DNA of 33,216 nt, taken from the NCBI GenBank assembly GCA_903960645.1, contig CAJCBN010000034.1:1-33216 (forward strand). Reading direction: 5' to 3'. The notes beneath the pieces are model-generated. The model saw only the letters and a list, made by a program, of their open reading frames with translations, was not told the origin of the DNA and did not search any database. Below are positions 7,738-16,267 of this stretch, piece after piece (positions within the stretch are counted from its first letter, which is position 1; each line of letters begins with the position of its first letter). The DNA comes from an uncultured Actinomycetes bacterium. GTDB lineage: Bacteria; Actinomycetota; Thermoleophilia; Gaiellales; F1-60-MAGs149. Position numbers and translations under genes: made by a program.

Positions 7738-8882
7738 GCGCCGACCTCCGCGATCCGGGCCGCCACGCGGGTGCGCGCGGCGCCGTCCGCGGCGAGCACC
7801 GCCGCCAGGTCGTCGAGCGGCTGCACGGGGACGTGCTGCAGCGCATCGTCAACGAGCGCCTCGATCTCGAGGAACCCGATCTCGCCTGTGAGGAATGCTG
7901 CCACCGCTACCTCATTCGCGGCGTTGAGTACCGCCGGCGCAGTGCCGCCGGCCTCCCCCGCCGCGATCGCGAGGCGTAGGCAGCCGAACGTCTCGAGATC
8001 CGGCGGCTCGAAGTCGAGCGAGAAGGCCTCTCTCCACTCCAGCGGTCGGGCAGGGACGGCCGCCCGCTCCGGATAGGTGAGCGCGAAGGAGATCGGCACG
8101 CGCATGTCGGGATGGCCGAGGTGCGCGATCAGCGCACCATCGCGCAGTCGCGCCATGCCATGCACGATCGACTGCGGGTGGACGACCACCTCGATCTGGT
8201 CGTACGGCAGGCCAAACAGCATGTGCGCCTCGATCACCTCAAGGCCCTTGTTCATCAGCGTGGCCGAGTCGACGGTGATCTTGGCGCCCATCGCCCACGT
8301 CGGGTGGGCCAGCGCCTGCGCAACGGTGATCTCGGCGAGCTCGGCGCGCGTGCGCCCGCGGAAGGGGCCGCCCGAGGCGGTGATCACCAACGACGACAGC
8401 TGCTCGCGCGGCAGCTCGCCGAGGCACTGCTGGAGGGCGGAGTGCTCGGAGTCGACCGGCAGGATCGCCCCACCTCCCCGCCGCGCGGCGGCAAGCACGA
8501 GCTCGCCGCCCGCCACGAGGCTCTCCTTGTTCGCCAGAGCGAGGTCGAGGCCCCGCTCGAGCGTGTCGAGGCTGGCCTCGAGCCCGGCGGCGCCGACCAC
8601 GGCGTTGAGTACGACCGTGGCGCCGGCGGCGTCGATCAGCTCGACGAGCGCGCGCGGGCCGCTCAGGACCGGCCGGCCGAGCTCGACCGCAGCACGCTCG
8701 GCGGCGGCCGGATCGGCCAGCGCCAGCACCTCGGCTCCCGTGGCGCGCGCGGCCGCGACGAGACCCTCGACGTCGGAGCCCGCGGCCAGCGCGACGACCT
8801 GGAGGTCATCATGCGCGGCGATGACGTCCAGTGCCTGCGTCCCGATCGAGCCGGTCGCGCCGAGGATGGCGATGCGCTTCAT
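7734..8882 (-). CDS. dxr: 1-deoxy-D-xylulose 5-phosphate reductoisomerase
   Basis: This enzyme converts DXP to MEP with NADPH, the first committed step of the MEP pathway. It has 382 aa. The NADPH loop is at the N-terminus (ILGATGSIG), followed by ALANKESLV, the metal/substrate block VDSEHSALQQC, ITASGGPFRG, HPTWAMGAKITVDSATLMNK with EVIEAHMLFG, and a C-terminal helical domain (LNAANEVAVAAFL). The ATG at 8882 gives the normal MKRIAILG start; in-frame extension upstream is non-conserved. The stop overlaps rseP (ATGA). A 112-bp spacer containing a small palindromic repeat separates it from cdsA. Confidence 0.97.
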   Translation of the reverse strand: MKRIAILGATGSIGTQALDVIAAHDDLQVVALAAGSDVEGLVAAARATGAEVLALADPAAAERAAVELGRPVLSGPRALVELIDAAGATVVLNAVVGAAGLEASLDTLERGLDLALANKESLVAGGELVLAAARRGGGAILPVDSEHSALQQCLGELPREQLSSLVITASGGPFRGRTRAELAEITVAQALAHPTWAMGAKITVDSATLMNKGLEVIEAHMLFGLPYDQIEVVVHPQSIVHGMARLRDGALIAHLGHPDMRVPISFALTYPERAAVPARPLEWREAFSLDFEPPDLETFGCLRLAIAAGEAGGTAPAVLNAANEVAVAAFLTGEIGFLEIEALVDDALQHVPVQPLDDLAAVLAADGAARTRVAARIAEVGA

Positions 8883-8958
8883 CTGCTCACATGGTGCCAG
8901 TCGTTGGCAAGGGCGGTTCGCAGACCGGTGTGCGGGGTGGCACACAGGCGCGATCCAA

Positions 8959-8994
8959 GGCGGACACGACAACCGCGCGGATGGGATGTCCGCC
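8959..8994. repeat. 36-bp palindromic element (GGCGGACA...TGTCCGCC)
   Basis: GGCGGACA (8959-8966) and TGTCCGCC (8987-8994) are perfect inverted 8-bp arms around a 20-nt loop starting CGACAACCGCGCGG. The element has the same length and ends as the one at 31253-31288 and shares its GGCGGACAyGACAA start. It abuts the cdsA stop codon (TAG at 8995-8997), so on the transcript it would be a hairpin right after cdsA. There is no T-run, so intrinsic termination is unproven. Confidence 0.7.
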
Positions 8995-9789
8995 CTAGAG
9001 GTACGTGATCAGCCAGAGGCCGAACAACGCCAGCGGCGCCGTGATCAGCATCGCATCGATGCGATCCAGCACGCCGCCGTGACCGGCCAGCAGCGTGCCG
9101 GAGTCCTTCACGCCGAGATCACGCTTGACGAACGACTCAAGCAGATCGCCGAACGGCCCGGTCAGGGCCACGATCAGGCCCAGTACCAGCGCGTCGAGCG
9201 AGCCGACGACGTCCTGCCCGTAGAGCACCCACCAGACGACGATGGTGCCGACGACCACGCCGGCGATGAAGCCCTCGACCGACTTGCCCGGGGAGATCGC
9301 CGGCGCCAGCTTGCGACGCCCGATCAGGCGGCCAATCGCGTAGGCGCCGATATCAGAGGCCCAGGTGCCGAGCAGCACGGCGAGGACCAGCGTGAACGAG
9401 TTGTCCCGCAGGATCACGACCGCGCCGAGGCCGACGCCGATCCAGACGACGCCGAACACGGTCACCGCCATGCTCGTCAGCGACGAGTGCCCCTCGCGCG
9501 GCGAGGCCGCGGCGAGGATGAAGGTCAGCAGCACGACGGGACCGAGCACGAGCACCATGCCCTCGACGCCCCGCAGGTGAGCGGCGAGGACGACGGCCGC
9601 CACGCCGACGTAGCCGGCCAGCATGACCGGCCGGTGATCGCGCGCGATGGTCCAGAGCTCGTGCGCCGCGAGCACGCCGGCGACTGCGCCGAGGGCGACC
9701 AGCCACCACGCGCCGAACCAGAGGGCGGCGATGGCGATCGGCAGCAGGATCGCCGCGACCAGGATCCGACTCGCCAGGTTCCCCACCGC
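8995..9789 (-). CDS. cdsA: Phosphatidate cytidylyltransferase CdsA
   Basis: This integral membrane enzyme makes CDP-diacylglycerol from phosphatidic acid and CTP, the branch point for phospholipids. It has 264 aa with about seven or eight hydrophobic helices. The C-terminal CTP-transferase signature is clear: SFVKRDLGVKDSG followed by HGGVLDRIDAM. The GTG at 9789 is chosen because it begins just before the first membrane helix (VGNLASRILVAAILL), with a GGGAAGG ribosome-binding site about 8 nt upstream. Longer reading would run into uppS. It follows uppS by 22 bp in the conserved frr-uppS-cdsA-dxr order. Confidence 0.95.
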   Translation of the reverse strand, partial: AVGNLASRILVAAILLPIAIAALWFGAWWLVALGAVAGVLAAHELWTIARDHRPVMLAGYVGVAAVVLAAHLRGVEGMVLVLGPVVLLTFILAAASPREGHSSLTSMAVTVFGVVWIGVGLGAVVILRDNSFTLVLAVLLGTWASDIGAYAIGRLIGRRKLAPAISPGKSVEGFIAGVVVGTIVVWWVLYGQDVVGSLDALVLGLIVALTGPFGDLLESFVKRDLGVKDSGTLLAGHGGVLDRIDAMLITAPLALFGLWLITYL

Positions 9790-9811
9790 TAGTGCCTTCC
9801 CGCGGAGCGGC

Positions 9812-10555
9812 TCATCGACCGCCGAAGCGCCGACTGCGCGAGGCGAACTCGCTAACCGCCACCTGCAGCTGCTCGCCTCCGAAGTCGGGCCAGAGCACAT
9901 CAGGGAAGCTGTACTCCGCGTAGGCGGCGTGCCAGAGCAGGAAGTTGGAGACGCGCTGCTCGCCGGAGGTGCGGATCACGAGATCCGGATCGGGCAGTTC
10001 GGCGGCGGCGAGGCGCGAGCGGATCGCCGTCTCGTCGATCTGGTCGGGTCGCAGGCCGTCCTCGACGATCCGGCGGCAGGCGTCGACGATCTCGGCGCGG
10101 CCGCCGTAGTCGAAGGCAACGAAGAGGTCGAGGCGCTCGTTGGCGCGGGTGCGCTCCTCCATGTCCGACATCAGCGTGCAGAGCTTCGGCGAGAGCCGGT
10201 CACGACGGCCGATGAAGCGGATGCGGACGCCCTGGCGGTGGAGGTCCATGAACTCGCGCTCGATCGTGCGCGCGAAGAGGTCCATCAGACCGCTGACCTC
10301 GTCCTCGGGCCGCGTCCAGTTCTCCGTGGAGAAGGCGTAGACCGTGAGCGCGCGGATACCGAGGTCGGGTGCGGCCTCGACCGTGCGGCGCAAGGCCCGC
10401 ACGCCGGCGTGGTGCCCACTCAAGGTCGGCAGGCCCCGCTGCTTGGCCCAGCGCGAATTGCCGTCCATGATGATCGCGACGGAGGTCGCGGTGGACGGCT
10501 CCGGGGCCGATGGTTCGGCGCGGCGGATGCCCTTGATGCGGTCAAGAATGGCCAT
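9812..10555 (-). CDS. uppS: Isoprenyl transferase UppS (undecaprenyl diphosphate synthase type)
   Basis: This cis-prenyltransferase condenses IPP onto an allylic diphosphate to make the polyprenyl carrier for cell-wall glycans. It has 247 aa. The catalytic aspartate is D31 in IIMDGNSRWAKQRG. Other family motifs are FSTENWTRP, FDYGGRAEIVDA and DLVIRTSGEQRVSNFLLW, with YSFPDVLWPDF near the end. The cis-prenyl chain length cannot be read by eye. The ATG at 10555 is preferred over a GTG at 10588, which adds a non-conserved extension. The upstream TACCTG 6 nt before the ATG resembles, imperfectly, the -10 boxes of other genes here. Its product feeds wecA-type enzymes. Confidence 0.96.
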   Translation of the reverse strand: MAILDRIKGIRRAEPSAPEPSTATSVAIIMDGNSRWAKQRGLPTLSGHHAGVRALRRTVEAAPDLGIRALTVYAFSTENWTRPEDEVSGLMDLFARTIEREFMDLHRQGVRIRFIGRRDRLSPKLCTLMSDMEERTRANERLDLFVAFDYGGRAEIVDACRRIVEDGLRPDQIDETAIRSRLAAAELPDPDLVIRTSGEQRVSNFLLWHAAYAEYSFPDVLWPDFGGEQLQVAVSEFASRSRRFGGR

Positions 10556-10620
10556 AGACGACAGGTACAGGCCAGCGCCTGCGTGCACAGCGTACCGTCT
10601 GGCACCGGCGCTTGCCGGGC

Positions 10621-11172
10621 TCAGACCTCCATCACGTCGGCTTCGCGCTGCTTCAGCGCGACGTCAATCTGCCCGACGTGGTCGTCCGTGACCTTCTGGA
10701 CCTTCTCCTCGGCGCGATGGATCTCGTCCTTGCCGACCTCGCTCTCGAGCGCATTGAGGTCACCCAGCACGTCCCGGCGGATGTTGCGGATCGCGATGCG
10801 ACCCTCCTCGGCCAGGTTCCGCAGGACCTTGACGAGCTCCTTGCGGCGCTCCTCGGTCGGCTGCGGGATGGCCAGGCGGATGACCTTGCCGTCGTTGCCG
10901 GGGTTGATGCCGAGATCGCTCTCGTTGATCGCCTTCTCGATGTCGCCGAGGGCGCTCACGTCGTACGGCTGGATCAGCAGCGTGCGCGGGTCGGGCGCGG
11001 AGACACCCGCCATCTGGGTGAGCGGCGTCGGCGTGCCGTAGTACTCGACCACGATGCGCTCCAGCAACTGCGGGTTCGCGCGACCGGTGCGCACGGTGTT
11101 GAACTCGGTGCGCGTCGCCTCGACGGACTTCCCCATCCGCTCTTTCGCCTCATTGACCAGATCGTCGACCAC
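10621..11172 (-). CDS. frr: Ribosome recycling factor
   Basis: RRF splits post-termination ribosomes together with EF-G. It has 183 aa, the usual length (about 185). Characteristic stretches are MGKSVEATRTEFNTVRTGRA, YYGTPTPLTQMA, INPGNDGKVIRLAIPQPTEE, RRKELVK, and IRNIRRD in the helical bundle. The start is GTG 11172, with a strong AGGAGG Shine-Dalgarno 6-7 nt upstream. Its usual partner pyrH is absent; instead priA lies upstream, separated by 131 bp holding a palindromic repeat and a small hairpin, so frr may have its own promoter there. Confidence 0.97.
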   Translation of the reverse strand: MVDDLVNEAKERMGKSVEATRTEFNTVRTGRANPQLLERIVVEYYGTPTPLTQMAGVSAPDPRTLLIQPYDVSALGDIEKAINESDLGINPGNDGKVIRLAIPQPTEERRKELVKVLRNLAEEGRIAIRNIRRDVLGDLNALESEVGKDEIHRAEEKVQKVTDDHVGQIDVALKQREADVMEV

Positions 11173-11198
11173 GTCGGACCTCCTCGTTGGGAAGAGTG

Positions 11199-11215
11199 TG
11201 CCACAACGGGTGGCA
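11199..11215 (-). promoter_or_regulatory. Small hairpin upstream of frr
   Basis: TGCCAC (11199-11204) and GTGGCA (11210-11215) form a perfect 6-bp stem with a 5-nt loop, ending about 27 nt before the frr start and upstream of its AGGAGG. It could be an operator or leader hairpin. Function is unknown. Confidence 0.4.
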
Positions 11216-11269
11216 GCCTCTCGCGCAACGGCGAGCCGTGATCAGCGGACAGATGTCGCCGGGAACCCC

Positions 11270-11304
11270 AATGCGACAAAGGGGTCAGACCCCTTTGTCG
11301 CATT
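11270..11304. repeat. Single 35-bp perfect palindrome, locus 2 (GGGGTCAGACCCC family)
   Basis: Positions 11270-11286 and 11288-11304 are perfectly complementary around one central A (11287). The core GGGGTCAGACCCC is at 11281-11293, flanked by TGCGACAAA and TTTGTCGCA. It lies between priA and frr and includes the last base of the priA stop codon (TAA at 11306-11304). It could fold as a 17-bp hairpin in the priA transcript, with an A/T-rich AAA/TTT portion near the middle of the stem. Confidence 0.92.
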
Positions 11305-13472
11305 TAGACGGACTGCGGGTCGACGTCGACGACGACCCGCGCGTCGGCGGCCCGCAGTGCGGCGTGGCGATCGGCGAGCACGGCGTGGATCGCCCGGGCG
11401 GCCTGCTCGGCATGCTGGGTCCGCAGCAGCAGGTGCGCCCGGTGGCGATCGCGCAGGCGGATCAGCTCGGCGGGACCGAGCACGTCGTCATCGGGGACCA
11501 TCTGCTCGAGCGCGGCGGCGAGGCCGTCGAGGAAGGCCATCGGCGCCTCGGCGTGCGGCGAGTCGACGAGCACGCGCACCAGGCGGCTGAACGGCGGGTA
11601 GCGCAGCGCCTCGCGCCGGGCCAGCTCGCCGTCGAGGAACTCGTCAACCGCATGCCGGGCGGCCAGGCGCACGACGCGCTGTCCGGGATCCCAGGTCTGC
11701 AGGAGCACGCGTCCGCCCGAGCCCTCGCGCCCCGCGCGGCCGGCCAGCTGCGCGAGCAGCGCAAAGGAGCGCTCCTCAGCGCGAAAGTCGGGCATCGCGA
11801 GGCCGAGATCGGCGTCGATCACCGCCGCGAGGCGGACATCTGGGAAGTCATGGCCCTTGGCGACGATCTGCGTCCCGACCAGCACGGCCCGATCGGTCGA
11901 CCCGAACGTCGCCAGCACCTCCTCAAGCGCACCGACGCGCGCGGCGACGTCACCGTCGAGCCGCAGGACGGTCAAGCCGGGGAACCGCTCGGCGACCTCG
12001 CTCTCGAGCCGCTCCGTGCCCGCACCGATGCGGGTGATGTCGACGGCCCCGCAGTGCGGGCACTTGGACGGCGCCGGCTGCGTGTGGCTGCAGTGGTGGC
12101 AGACGAGGCGCGGTGGCTGCTGGTGCAGCACGAGCGAGACGTCGCAGGACGGGCAGCCGAAGCCCTTGCCACAGGCCCGGCAGTGGAGCGCGAGGGCGGC
12201 GCCGCGGCGATTGAGCAGAATCATCGCCCGGCCCCCGTCACGCTCGATGTCGCCCAGCGCCGACGCCAGCGTGCGCGACAGTGGGTAGTGGCCATCGCGC
12301 GAGAGGTCGACGAGTTCGACCGGCGGCAGGCGACCGCCGACGCGCTCGGACAGCGTGATGCGTTCAAGCGCCTTCCAGGCCTCCGGGCGCGGTGTCGCCG
12401 ACGCGAAGACGACGGCCGCGCCGGCAGCACGGGCGCGCATCAGCGCCACGGTGCGGGCGTCGTAGCGCGGGTCGGACTCCTGCTTGTACGCGACCTCGTG
12501 CTCCTCGTCGACCACGATCAGGCCGAGGTCGCGCAGCGGCGCCAGGATCGCCGAGCGCGCGCCGACCAGCACACGCGCCTCCCCGCTCTCGAGGCGCTGC
12601 CAGACCCGTGCCCGCTCGCCCTGCGCCAGCCCCGAGTGCAGCACCTCGACGAGCCGACCAAAGCGCCGCCGTACGCGCGCCGCCGTTTGGGGAGCCAGCG
12701 AGATCTCGGGCACGAGGATGATCACGCCACGGCCTTGCTGGAGCGCGTGCGCTGCCGCCCGCAGAAAGACCTCGGTCTTGCCGGAGCCGGTGACACCGTG
12801 GAGCAGCAACTCGCGGCTGCCCGGCCCACCGTCGATGGCCTGCTCGAGACGGGCGATGGCCGCCTGCTGGGCCTCCGTCGCGGCGAGCGCGGCCTCGAGG
12901 TCCGGTGGTGGCGCGGCGATCTCGGTCAGGCGACCGTCGGCGACCAGCTTGCGCACGGCGGCCGGAGCGGCGCCCGCCCGCGCGGCGACGTCGCTGAGCG
13001 GGCCGGGGGCGTCACGCGCGGCGCCGAGGATCGCAGCCTGCCGCGACCCGCGGGCCTCCGCCCCGTCGGCGACCGCGAGCCAGGGATCCGGTGGCGGCGC
13101 GTTGCCCTTCGGCGGCAGGACGAGTTTGAGCGCGCGCGCCGGCGGCGTGGCGTAGCGCTCGGCGATCTTCAGCGCGAGGTCGACCAGCTCGGCCGGCACA
13201 CGCGCGCCCGTGTCCACGGCCGGCTTGAGGGTGATCCCGGCCGGGATGTCCTCGGGCGTGGCTGCGCGCAGCACGACACCTTGCTCCTGCCGGCGGCCGA
13301 GCGGAATCGCCACCACGGTCCCGACGGGCAGCGCGCCCGCATACGTCAGCGGTCCCTTCAGCCCGCGCGTCGAGACGAGCGGGCAGACGACGACGGCGTC
13401 AGAGCGCGGCGAGGAGCTCGTCGACCTTGTCTGTGCGCTCCCAGCTGAATTGATCGCGTCCGAAGTGGCCAT
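11304..13472 (-). CDS. priA: Primosomal protein N' (PriA replication-restart helicase)
   Basis: PriA is the 3'-5' helicase that reloads the replisome at stalled forks. It has 722 aa, and all key elements are present: Walker A GVTGSGKT (226-233), DEEH (322-325), and eight zinc cysteines at 431, 434, 440, 443, 458, 461, 471 and 474. Helicase motifs VLVGTQIVAKGHDFP and QLAGRAGREG follow, so unlike some actinobacterial PriA-like proteins it looks helicase-competent. The ATG at 13472 lies inside metK (74-nt overlap). The conserved 3'-DNA-binding domain begins near residue 26 and no later start precedes it, so the overlap appears real. The stop codon touches a 35-bp palindrome. Confidence 0.94.
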   Translation of the reverse strand: MATSDAINSAGSAQTRSTSSSPRSDAVVVCPLVSTRGLKGPLTYAGALPVGTVVAIPLGRRQEQGVVLRAATPEDIPAGITLKPAVDTGARVPAELVDLALKIAERYATPPARALKLVLPPKGNAPPPDPWLAVADGAEARGSRQAAILGAARDAPGPLSDVAARAGAAPAAVRKLVADGRLTEIAAPPPDLEAALAATEAQQAAIARLEQAIDGGPGSRELLLHGVTGSGKTEVFLRAAAHALQQGRGVIILVPEISLAPQTAARVRRRFGRLVEVLHSGLAQGERARVWQRLESGEARVLVGARSAILAPLRDLGLIVVDEEHEVAYKQESDPRYDARTVALMRARAAGAAVVFASATPRPEAWKALERITLSERVGGRLPPVELVDLSRDGHYPLSRTLASALGDIERDGGRAMILLNRRGAALALHCRACGKGFGCPSCDVSLVLHQQPPRLVCHHCSHTQPAPSKCPHCGAVDITRIGAGTERLESEVAERFPGLTVLRLDGDVAARVGALEEVLATFGSTDRAVLVGTQIVAKGHDFPDVRLAAVIDADLGLAMPDFRAEERSFALLAQLAGRAGREGSGGRVLLQTWDPGQRVVRLAARHAVDEFLDGELARREALRYPPFSRLVRVLVDSPHAEAPMAFLDGLAAALEQMVPDDDVLGPAELIRLRDRHRAHLLLRTQHAEQAARAIHAVLADRHAALRAADARVVVDVDPQSV

Positions 13473-14577
13473 AGGCAGCAGTCGGACGATAGACCGGGCG
13501 GCGCAGGTCGAGCTGCTCGAGGATCGCCGCCGGGCGAAGATCGAACACCGCGCGCACGGCGGCGGCGATCGCGTTCTCGTCCTTCGTGGCGGTCCCGAAC
13601 GTCTCCACCATCACAGAGACGGGGTGTGCGACGCCGATGGCGTAGGCCACCTGCACCTCGCAGCGCTCGGCGAGGCCGGCGGCGACGATGTTCTTGGCAA
13701 CCCAGCGCGCGGCGTAGGCGCCCGAGCGATCGACCTTCGAGGGGTCCTTGCCGGAGAAGGCACCGCCGCCGTGGCGGCCCATGCCGCCGTAGGTGTCGAC
13801 GATGATCTTGCGCCCGGTCAGGCCGCAGTCACCCATCGGTCCGCCGATGACGAAGCGGCCGGTCGGGTTCACGAGCAGGAAATCGGTGTCGAGCTTCGCC
13901 GGATCGGCGAGCTCGGCCGGCAGGAGGCCCTTGACGACGTGCTCCGCCAGGTCCGCCTTGATCTGCTCCTGGGAGATATGGTCGGCGTGCTGCGTGGAGA
14001 TCAGGACGCGATCGATGCCGACCGGGCGCAGGTGGCCGCCGTCCTCGGCGTACTCGACCGTCACCTGCGTCTTGCCGTCGGGGCGCAGGTACGGAAGCGT
14101 GCCGTCCTTACGCACCTCGGCGAGGCGATGGGCGAGCCGGTGCGAGAGCTGGATCGGGAGCGGCATCAGCTCGGGCGTCTCCGTACAGGCGTAGCCGAAC
14201 ATCATGCCCTGATCGCCCGCGCCGACCTCGTCCGCGTCGTTGCCGTCGACGCCCTGGGCGATATCGGGCGACTGGCGATCAAGTGCCACCATCACGTTGC
14301 AGGTATTGCAGTCGAAGCCCTTGAGCGCGTCGTCGTAGCCGATGTCGCGCACCGTGCCGCGCGCCAGCTCGGGGATGTCGATGATCGCGGACGTCGTGAT
14401 CTCGCCTGCCACCAGCACGAGGCCGGTTGTGACGAGGGTCTCGCAGGCCACCCGCGCCGTCGGATCCTGCGCGAGCACGGCGTCAAGCACCGTGTCGGAG
14501 ATCTGATCGGCAATCTTGTCCGGATGTCCCTCGGTGACGGATTCCGAGGTGAAGAGGATCGAATGTTCCTGCGCCAC
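13399..14577 (-). CDS. metK: S-adenosylmethionine synthetase
   Basis: MetK makes SAM from methionine and ATP. It has 392 aa, the usual length. It begins FTSESVTEGHPDKIADQISD (substrate-binding H18/D20). Other motifs are GAGDQGMMFGYA (family signature), DGKTQVTVEY, GGAFSGKDPSKVDRSGAYAA and YAIGVAHPVS. The start is GTG 14577, with GGAG 6-7 nt upstream. A good -10-like GATAAT and a small hairpin precede it, suggesting its own promoter. The 90-bp leader is too short and lacks the features of the SAM riboswitches I know. The 3' end overlaps priA by 74 nt. Confidence 0.98.
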   Translation of the reverse strand: MAQEHSILFTSESVTEGHPDKIADQISDTVLDAVLAQDPTARVACETLVTTGLVLVAGEITTSAIIDIPELARGTVRDIGYDDALKGFDCNTCNVMVALDRQSPDIAQGVDGNDADEVGAGDQGMMFGYACTETPELMPLPIQLSHRLAHRLAEVRKDGTLPYLRPDGKTQVTVEYAEDGGHLRPVGIDRVLISTQHADHISQEQIKADLAEHVVKGLLPAELADPAKLDTDFLLVNPTGRFVIGGPMGDCGLTGRKIIVDTYGGMGRHGGGAFSGKDPSKVDRSGAYAARWVAKNIVAAGLAERCEVQVAYAIGVAHPVSVMVETFGTATKDENAIAAAVRAVFDLRPAAILEQLDLRRPVYRPTAAYGHFGRDQFSWERTDKVDELLAAL

Positions 14578-14594
14578 GTTGCGCTCCTATCGCG

Positions 14595-14623
14595 GCTGCA
14601 CCGTGAAGATGCAGCGGATTATC
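14595..14623 (-). promoter_or_regulatory. Candidate metK promoter -10 and leader hairpin
   Basis: On the minus strand, GATAAT (14623-14618) matches TATAAT in five of six positions. About 3 nt downstream a 6-bp stem, GCTGCA/TGCAGC (14615-14610 with 14600-14595, 9-nt loop), would sit at the very 5' end of the transcript, just before the GGAG and the GTG start. No convincing -35 hexamer is seen. A 5'-terminal hairpin could stabilise the mRNA or modulate initiation. Confidence 0.4.
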
Positions 14624-14667
14624 ACGCGCATGCTACAGCGCGAGCCCCCCGGGTGCCGCAGCGGCGA

Positions 14668-16209
14668 CTAGCCGATTGCGATGAAGAGCGAGGCGCCGTC
14701 GGCGGTGCCCCAGGCGATCACGCCACCGATGTTGGCGGTTGCCGTCGGCAGCGCCATGCCCTTGGCCTTCGCCTCGGCGCGCAGCTGCGCGACGTTGACG
14801 TAAGCCAGGCCTGTGACCTGATCCGGCACGCCGGCCCGGTCAACGATGGCCCGGTAGGCCTCCGAGTCGGCCATCGCAGACGCCGGCGCGGCGGCCAGAC
14901 GCGGCGCCGTGCCGATCGCGAGCGTGGCGCTGTCGCCCTGACGGGTAACCGCCACCTGCGGCAGCTCGCCGCGCTTCGCCTCAAGGCGCTCGGGAATGGG
15001 CAGCGTGCTGCCGAACTGCTCGGCAGCCGTGATTGCCTTGGCCAACGTGGCCCCAGCGGCAGCGGGATCGGACGGCTGGGTCAGCAGTGCACCGGCAGGC
15101 TGCTCGCCGCCGACGGCGACGAGCGCGTGCTCGCCATCGAGCGCCGCGAGGATGGCAGCGAGGTCGAGGCCGGTCGCCTGCTCGGCGGCGGCGATCATCG
15201 TGCGCACCTGCGGATCCTGCGTCTGCGCAGCGGCGAGCGCCGAGGTGAGCAGCGGTCCGAGGTCGCGGAAGGCTGCGAAGCCGAGGGCGTCAGCCGGCAC
15301 CTGCTCGTCGATCGTGGGGTCGTAGCTCGCCGGGAAGCGGGCGCCGAGGCGCTCCAGCGCCGCCTGATCGGCGTCACCGGCCGCGACGATGCGCAGACCG
15401 CCCTGTTCCGCCGTGATGGCGATGCCGAGGCCACGGACGTCCGCGAGAGCGGCACTGACCTGGCCCAGCGCAGCAGTCGTGTCGGGCGCGCCCTCGGGCA
15501 GTGCGTTCTGGGGCAGCAGCGAGCCGGCCATCTGTACCAGGCCGGCCAGACGCGCCGGGGCGAGGTAGGCGACGGCGACCGGGTCGCTCGGAAGCTTGGC
15601 GATCGTGGCGCGGAAGGCGGCGTCGTCGGCCAGGGCGGGCGCAGCGCCCGACTGCGCGGCGAGCGCGTCGATCAGGGTGGCGCGCGAGGTGGCGGCGATG
15701 GCGGTCGAGCCGTCGATCGTGATCGCGAAGGCGTCGCGCTCCCAGACCGGCTGGCCGCTGAGCTCAGGACCCTGGGCGAAGCCCATCTCGGTGAGGAGGC
15801 CCGGCAGGGCGCTGCTGTCGGCGGCCGTGGCCACGACGATCGCCTCGACGCCCGGCTGGATGCCACTGGTGAGCGAGATGCCGATGAGGCCGACGCTGAT
15901 GTCGCCGCCGAGCGCGCGCATGATCTGCGCCTGCTCACCCGAACCGTCGAGCATCCCGTTCAGACGGCCGATGGCCGCCTCGCCACCATCGACGGAGCGT
16001 GCCAGCTCGGTCAGCGCCTGATACTGGGCGCCATCGCGGTCGAGGTTGACGCTCGCGTAGGCCAACGCCTTGGCGGGCACGGCGACGGCACCCTTGGCGC
16101 GCGCCTCGGCTCCGGCGTTGGCATCGCCACTGCCGAACGCGGCCAGAGCAGCCGCGGCGACGAGAGCCGAGAAGAGCGCGAGCAGTGCAATCGAGCGACG
16201 AGTCGTCAT
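14668..16209 (-). CDS. Exported DUF3352-family protein, function unknown
   Basis: This 513-aa protein has an N-terminal signal or anchor (MTTRRSIALLALFSALVAAA, running to about residue 32) and a long alanine/glycine-rich extracytoplasmic part. Repeated phrases such as LAYASVNLDRDG, AIVVATAADSSAL, FRDLGPLLTSALA and GLAYVNVAQL match my recollection of DUF3352, which is common in high-GC actinobacteria and cyanobacteria. No lipobox cysteine is present; in fact the protein seems free of cysteine. The ATG at 16209 is preferred because it begins the signal segment and has TACACT 6 nt upstream; longer reading enters atpC. No biochemical role is known to me. Its position after atpDC and before metK gives no clear hint. 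Confidence 0.75.
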   Translation of the reverse strand: MTTRRSIALLALFSALVAAAALAAFGSGDANAGAEARAKGAVAVPAKALAYASVNLDRDGAQYQALTELARSVDGGEAAIGRLNGMLDGSGEQAQIMRALGGDISVGLIGISLTSGIQPGVEAIVVATAADSSALPGLLTEMGFAQGPELSGQPVWERDAFAITIDGSTAIAATSRATLIDALAAQSGAAPALADDAAFRATIAKLPSDPVAVAYLAPARLAGLVQMAGSLLPQNALPEGAPDTTAALGQVSAALADVRGLGIAITAEQGGLRIVAAGDADQAALERLGARFPASYDPTIDEQVPADALGFAAFRDLGPLLTSALAAAQTQDPQVRTMIAAAEQATGLDLAAILAALDGEHALVAVGGEQPAGALLTQPSDPAAAGATLAKAITAAEQFGSTLPIPERLEAKRGELPQVAVTRQGDSATLAIGTAPRLAAAPASAMADSEAYRAIVDRAGVPDQVTGLAYVNVAQLRAEAKAKGMALPTATANIGGVIAWGTADGASLFIAIG

Positions 16210-16215
16210 GACCTG

Positions 16216-16221
16216 AGTGTA
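16216..16221 (-). promoter_or_regulatory. Candidate -10 box of the DUF3352 gene, leaderless
   Basis: TACACT on the minus strand lies 6 nt before the ATG at 16209. The same hexamer precedes glyA at 7 nt. A GGAGG just upstream of it is too far from the ATG (about 12 nt) to be a typical Shine-Dalgarno. It is inside the 58-bp atpC-DUF3352 gap, so this gene may be transcribed separately from atpDC. Confidence 0.5.
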
Positions 16222-16267
16222 CCTCCAGTTTCCTATCGCAGCGCGACGGAAATCGGCTGTATCGGAC

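Noticed and set aside
14578..14667. Possible SAM riboswitch before metK
   Set aside because: The gap is only 90 bp, and I see no SAM-I/SAM-IV-type multi-helix junction or pseudoknot; only one 6-bp hairpin close to the start.
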